From: Saprospiraceae bacterium
GTDB lineage: Bacteria > Bacteroidota > Bacteroidia > Chitinophagales > Saprospiraceae
Assembly (NCBI GenBank): GCA_013001805.1
Contig: JABDLW010000163.1
Location: 1-6,602 of the forward strand
Length of the DNA: 6,602 nt
Direction of reading: 5' to 3'
Below the pieces are notes generated by a model. That model had not been told where the DNA came from. It worked only from the letters and a program-made list of their open reading frames with translations, and did no database searches. The position numbers and the translations under genes are program-made. This document shows positions 5,457 through 6,602 of the stretch, piece by piece. The stretch's first letter is position 1; every line of letters starts with the position of its first letter.

Positions 5457-6602
5457 ATGAGGCGATATTTCATACCAACTCTATTTTTACTTGGCTCCCT
5501 GAAGGTCTTCTTCGGTTGCTCAACCAGCCAGTCTTCGATACATCTGGTGCCTGGTTTGGTGATCTCGCAGTCGGGTCAAGTCGTTGATAGCAGCATCTTT
5601 ATCTCAGTACACGACAGTAGCTCCCCGGCAATAAGCATCAAAGGCGCGAATCTGGAAATCGATTTCGCCGGGTGCTATTTGACCGGATCGGGACGCCCTG
5701 AGAGACCAGATCTTTATTCCGGCATTGGCATAAGGATCGAAGGGAAAAACATAACTTTAAAAAATGCGATGGTCTCAGGATATAAAATTGCTCTGTTAGC
5801 CGAAGGAGTCGATAGCCTGAAATTAATCAATTGCAATTTTAGCTACAATTTTCGTCAGAGACTAGGGAGCACCCGGCGAAAAGAAGATCTCAATGATTGG
5901 TTATATTATCATCACAATGAAAATGAAGAATGGAGGAGATATGGTGCGGGTATTTATTTAAAAGAGTGTAACGATATTCTTATCAGGGAAAATACAATTA
6001 CACAGGGGCAAAATGGAATAATGCTCAGTGGTTGTCAAAGGGCGCTCGTATACAATAATGATATTCGCTTTAATTCAGGTATTGGTATAGGCCTGTATCG
6101 GTCAAGCGATAATCGCATTCTTCACAATCGGCTGGATTTTAACGTACGCGGTTATAGCCATGGCGTGTATCAAAGGGGGCAGGATTCGGCAGGGTTACTT
6201 GTATACGAGCAGAGTTCGAACAATATTTTTGCCTATAATTCAGCAACCCATTCGGGAGATGGTTTTTTCCTGTGGGCTGGACAGCACACGATGGATTCAG
6301 GAACCGGCGGATGTAATAACAATTTAATTTATTCCAATGATTTTTCTTTTGCTCCCACCAACGGCATTGAAGTCACTTTCAGTTCAAATTATATTATCGA
6401 AAATCGCATTCGGGAATGCCGCTATGGAATCTGGGGAGGGTATAGTTATGACACAGAAATTCTGAATAATTTGATCAGCGATTGTGAATTTGGGATCGCC
6501 ATAGAACACGGTAACCACAATAATATCATCAGCAATACCTTGAAATCGTGTAAGACAGGTATTAAGTTGTGGGACCGGAAACAACAACCTGCTGATTGGG
6601 GA
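5457..6602 (+). CDS. Right-handed parallel beta-helix protein, probable lipoprotein (3' end outside window)
   Basis: An open frame of 382 codons runs from ATG at 5457 to the last base with no stop, so the C-terminus is missing. The N-terminus MRRYFIPTLFLLGSLKVFFGC looks like a lipoprotein signal (Cys21; FFGC is a loose lipobox), suggesting export and membrane anchoring. From about residue 57 the protein is a chain of 20-25-residue beta-helix rungs of the NosD/pectin-lyase-like type, rich in N-x-I/L and G-I turns: GIRIEGKNITLKN (91-103), GIYLKECNDILIREN (165-179), GIMLSGCQRALVYNN (187-201), GIGLYRSSDNRILHN (210-224), GIEVTFSSNYIIEN (303-316), GIWGGYSYDTEILNN (324-338), GIAIEHGNHNNIISN (346-360). 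An insertion rich in charged and aromatic residues (about 133-163, with DWLYYHHNENEEW at 147-159) breaks the rungs and may form the active or binding site. Such folds usually bind or cut polysaccharides, but no catalytic set is recognised here. GTG at 5454, after an in-frame TAG, is an alternative start. Transcribed divergently from the acetyltransferase operon. Confidence 0.88.
   Translation, partial: MRRYFIPTLFLLGSLKVFFGCSTSQSSIHLVPGLVISQSGQVVDSSIFISVHDSSSPAISIKGANLEIDFAGCYLTGSGRPERPDLYSGIGIRIEGKNITLKNAMVSGYKIALLAEGVDSLKLINCNFSYNFRQRLGSTRRKEDLNDWLYYHHNENEEWRRYGAGIYLKECNDILIRENTITQGQNGIMLSGCQRALVYNNDIRFNSGIGIGLYRSSDNRILHNRLDFNVRGYSHGVYQRGQDSAGLLVYEQSSNNIFAYNSATHSGDGFFLWAGQHTMDSGTGGCNNNLIYSNDFSFAPTNGIEVTFSSNYIIENRIRECRYGIWGGYSYDTEILNNLISDCEFGIAIEHGNHNNIISNTLKSCKTGIKLWDRKQQPADWG

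Noticed and set aside
6384..6587. Minus-strand open frame opposite the beta-helix gene
   Set aside because: The opposite strand encodes regular beta-helix rungs without interruption, so this is a shadow.
1..6602. Defence system, mobile element or CRISPR
   Set aside because: No nuclease, helicase, transposase, integrase or reverse transcriptase motifs, no direct-repeat array and no target-site duplications were seen; the genes look like ordinary chromosomal enzymes and regulators.

Overview
This window looks like chromosomal DNA of a member of the Bacteroidota. The strongest clue is the secreted hydrolase at 737-2179. It ends in a type IX secretion (Por) sorting domain, with a PNP motif followed by a closing LPAGLY segment, and such domains are essentially confined to this phylum. 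Moderate-to-low GC, weak Shine-Dalgarno signals and a TANNTTTG-like promoter box fit the same assignment. I cannot name the genus; a Saprospira- or Cytophaga-like environmental lineage is a guess.

Six genes run head to tail on the minus strand, in transcription order from 5289 down to the left edge. They are a tandem GNAT-like acetyltransferase (5289-4174), an exported DmpA-type P1 family (S58) aminopeptidase (4174-3032), an unrecognised helical cytoplasmic protein (2994-2245), a T9SS-exported alpha/beta hydrolase (2179-737), a short TraR/DksA-type C4 zinc-finger regulator (744-397), and the N-terminal 110 residues of a Gfo/Idh/MocA oxidoreductase cut by the window edge (330-1). Junctions are -1, +37, +65, -8 and +66 bases, so one operon, or two closely packed ones, is likely. 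Two junctions overlap (TAGTG and an 8-base overlap), which suggests translational coupling. Two genes appear to use non-ATG starts (GTG for the peptidase, TTG for the helical protein).

On the plus strand, after a 167-base divergent intergenic region, a long open frame starts at 5457 and is still open at the last base of the window. It encodes a probable lipoprotein or secreted protein with a right-handed parallel beta-helix fold (382 residues visible). The divergent region contains a TANNTTTG-type box, three further TAAATTG copies and a 7-bp inverted repeat with a 25-base spacer. It is the obvious control region for both directions.

The functions do not join into one pathway I can name. Two products are exported hydrolases (peptidase and esterase/lipase-like), one is probably a surface beta-helix protein, and the rest are cytoplasmic. 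I see no RNA genes, CRISPR arrays, insertion sequences or clear rho-independent terminators, and no evidence for a defence system or mobile element.
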